From the NCBI GenBank assembly GCA_022340865.1, contig JAJDNC010000004.1, positions 78,537 through 142,536 of the forward strand: 64,000 nt of DNA, given 5' to 3'. Under the pieces are notes generated by a model that did no database searches, was not told the DNA's origin, and saw nothing but the letters and a program-made list of their open reading frames with translations. The number at the start of each line of letters is the position of its first letter. Positions within the stretch are counted from its first letter, which is position 1. Below, piece after piece: positions 62,986-64,000 of this stretch. This DNA comes from Gemmatimonadota bacterium. Its GTDB lineage: Bacteria > Gemmatimonadota > Gemmatimonadetes > Longimicrobiales > Gaopeijiaceae. Made by a program: the position numbers and the translations under genes.

Positions 62986-63002
62986 CGGGCCCGCAGGGCC
63001 CG
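62986..63002. terminator. Hairpin after the 239-aa gene
   Basis: CGGGCCC-GCA-GGGCCCG is a perfect 7-base-pair stem starting three bases after the stop codon. There is no T-run, so it may be an mRNA 3'-end or partial termination element rather than a full intrinsic terminator; it would allow different levels of the downstream peptide gene. Confidence 0.4.
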
Positions 63003-63138
63003 CACTACAACCCGAACGCGGAGAAACGAGGACCCCTCGGTCTGCCGGCCAAGAGCGAAGCCGAGCGAATGAGCGGAGCGCACGCAGTCTTCCAGCGCTA
63101 TCGGAAGCTGACGCCTGCTATGAAAGGAGGTGCGCGCG

Positions 63139-63210
63139 ATGTTCAGCTCGCTGTTCGACTTTTTCGGCTCGCTGCTCTCGATGCTCGGGAACGGCTACGT
63201 CACCTGGTAG
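63139..63210 (+). CDS. Micro-ORF: 23-residue hydrophobic peptide
   Basis: A 24-codon ORF with product starting MFSSLFDFFGSLLSML and ending GNGYVTW. AAAGGAGGTG lies eight bases before the ATG and is a near-perfect complement to the 16S rRNA 3' end, the strongest ribosome binding site in the window. The peptide has an amphipathic, Phe/Leu-rich start with a polar turn and an aromatic tail. It ends 34 bases before the GTG of a membrane protein. It is too short for standard ORF calling. Roles could be a signal peptide for the neighbouring membrane protein, a membrane micro-protein or a leader peptide. Confidence 0.6.
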   Translation: MFSSLFDFFGSLLSMLGNGYVTW

Positions 63211-63244
63211 GCCGCCAGACCGAGGGGCTCTTTCACCTTTCCCT

Positions 63245-64000
63245 GTGACCCGTCTTCAGCCAATCAAGCTGTACGTGGGTGCGATGGCCGTTGCTGGTAT
63301 CACAGCACTCACGTTTACCGACTGGTCTTCGTTCGTTGGCCTGGATTCTGGCCTGGGCGGCTGGGCAGTCTTGGTCGTGGCGGCTGTCGTTTCGGAAGCC
63401 CTCGCGATTCGGCGGCTAGACGCCACCAAGAAGACCGCCAGCAGCTCGTCGATCATGTTCATTCCGCTGTTGGCCAGCGTTGAACTGTTCGGTCCAGCAT
63501 CTGGCGTCGCATTGATGGCCGTTACCGGTACCTTCGGCGAGCTCGTGCGCCGCAAATCCGTACTTCGTGCGACGTTCAACGTCGCTCAGGGCATCGTCGC
63601 AACGGATGTTGCTGGCTGGGCATTCTTGCTTTTCGGTGGGTCACGAGGAGGAATCAACGGCGCAGACGGCAATGCGTTGGCCCACGGGCAGTTCATCGTT
63701 CCGTTCATCGCGTTTGGTCTCGTCTTCTTGGCTCTGAATCACGCGGCGGTTGCCTTGGCGATCGCACTGAGCCAGCAGCTGCGCTTCATGGAGATCTGGG
63801 TTGAAATTGTCAGACATTCGGGTGCGGCTTGGCAGGACCTATCGATCAGCCCGTTGGCGATCGCCGTGGCTTACGGGTACGTCAATTTGAAGATCCGTGG
63901 CCTTCTAGTGGTCCTGATTCCTCTGTTATTTGTAAGACACGCATATGGGATTGTGGTGCAGTTGCGTGATGCGAACCGCGACCTCCTGAGCGCCCTCATC
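63245..64000 (+). CDS. Membrane-anchored signalling protein, N-terminal part (cut by window end)
   Basis: An open frame of 252 codons from a GTG at 63245 to the window end, without stop. It has about seven to eight helices (for example YVGAMAVAGITALTF, WAVLVVAAVVSEALAI, IVPFIAFGLVFLALNHAAVA, LLVVLIPLLFVRHAYGIV) and ends in the linker RDANRDLLSALI, which in HD and HD-GYP membrane sensors leads directly into the catalytic domain. So a c-di-GMP or nucleotide phosphohydrolase output is likely but lies outside the window. GC and codon use are visibly lower than in neighbours, suggesting recent acquisition. Confidence 0.65.
   Translation, partial: MTRLQPIKLYVGAMAVAGITALTFTDWSSFVGLDSGLGGWAVLVVAAVVSEALAIRRLDATKKTASSSSIMFIPLLASVELFGPASGVALMAVTGTFGELVRRKSVLRATFNVAQGIVATDVAGWAFLLFGGSRGGINGADGNALAHGQFIVPFIAFGLVFLALNHAAVALAIALSQQLRFMEIWVEIVRHSGAAWQDLSISPLAIAVAYGYVNLKIRGLLVVLIPLLFVRHAYGIVVQLRDANRDLLSALI

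Noticed and set aside
1..64000. CRISPR arrays, insertion sequences or prophage genes
   Set aside because: No regularly spaced direct repeats, transposase, integrase or phage structural genes were recognised on either strand.

Overview
The window is a stretch of bacterial chromosome of high GC content. It is densely packed, with many 1- to 11-base gene overlaps, and carries no insertion sequence, prophage or CRISPR array that I can see. The gene set points to a diderm with an outer membrane: an Omp85-type barrel, lipoproteins and Tat-exported proteins. Several features are typical of Gemmatimonadota or a related soil phylum: a PadR regulator followed by a large duplicated-FtsX (ADOP-type) permease, a zinc-ribbon Ser/Thr kinase fused to TolB-like and TPR regions, secreted M14 and M28 peptidases, and bactofilin beside an M23 peptidase. 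This assignment is inference; there is no rRNA to confirm it.

Layout. 0.1-3.3 kb: ispH, then an lpd-marR pair on the minus strand. 3.6-6.8 kb: PadR and ADOP permease. 6.9-11.5 kb: a minus-strand lipA-pdhA-pdhB-pdhC operon that makes and lipoylates pyruvate dehydrogenase, with a palindromic element carrying a small ORF between pdhB and pdhC. 11.7-17.8 kb: DUF819 membrane protein, LOG hydrolase, SDR, zinc-ribbon protein and M14 peptidase. 18.0-22.2 kb: outer-membrane barrel and M28 peptidase. 22.3-23.1 kb: Nif3-like protein.

23.3-36.5 kb is the replication-origin region. Bactofilin, M23 peptidase, parB and parA are followed by a parS site, mnmG, acylphosphatase, mnmE, yidC, yidD and rnpA/rpmH, all reading leftward except one small lipoprotein gene. 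dnaA and dnaN read rightward. A DnaA-box cluster and an AT-rich block between dnaA and dnaN form the likely oriC. rpmH (L34) lies entirely inside an N-terminally extended rnpA in another frame, an arrangement I know only from Thermus.

36.6-44.1 kb: pyrE, a thioesterase, a ModA-ModB fusion with ModC, a large LuxR-type ATPase regulator and uppS. 44.2-49.5 kb: a wHTH/membrane pair, a lipid kinase, an acetoacetate-decarboxylase-like protein, then a plus-strand lipid operon (plsC, a Tam41-like nucleotidyltransferase, a CDP-alcohol phosphatidyltransferase) that could convert lysophosphatidate to phospholipid in three steps. 50.3-61.9 kb: Ser/Thr kinase, panD, DsrE-like Tat protein, an amino-acid permease fused to PTS EIIA-like and RCK_C domains, a truncated transglycosylase remnant, a flippase-like membrane protein, tRNA-Asn, tdk and a PafA-like alkaline phosphatase.

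61.9-64.0 kb: a structured intergenic region, an unrecognised 239-residue protein, a 23-residue peptide ORF with a near-perfect ribosome binding site, and the N-terminal membrane part of a probable signalling protein cut by the window end. This last block has clearly lower GC and looks like an uncharacterised small-peptide/membrane-sensor module.
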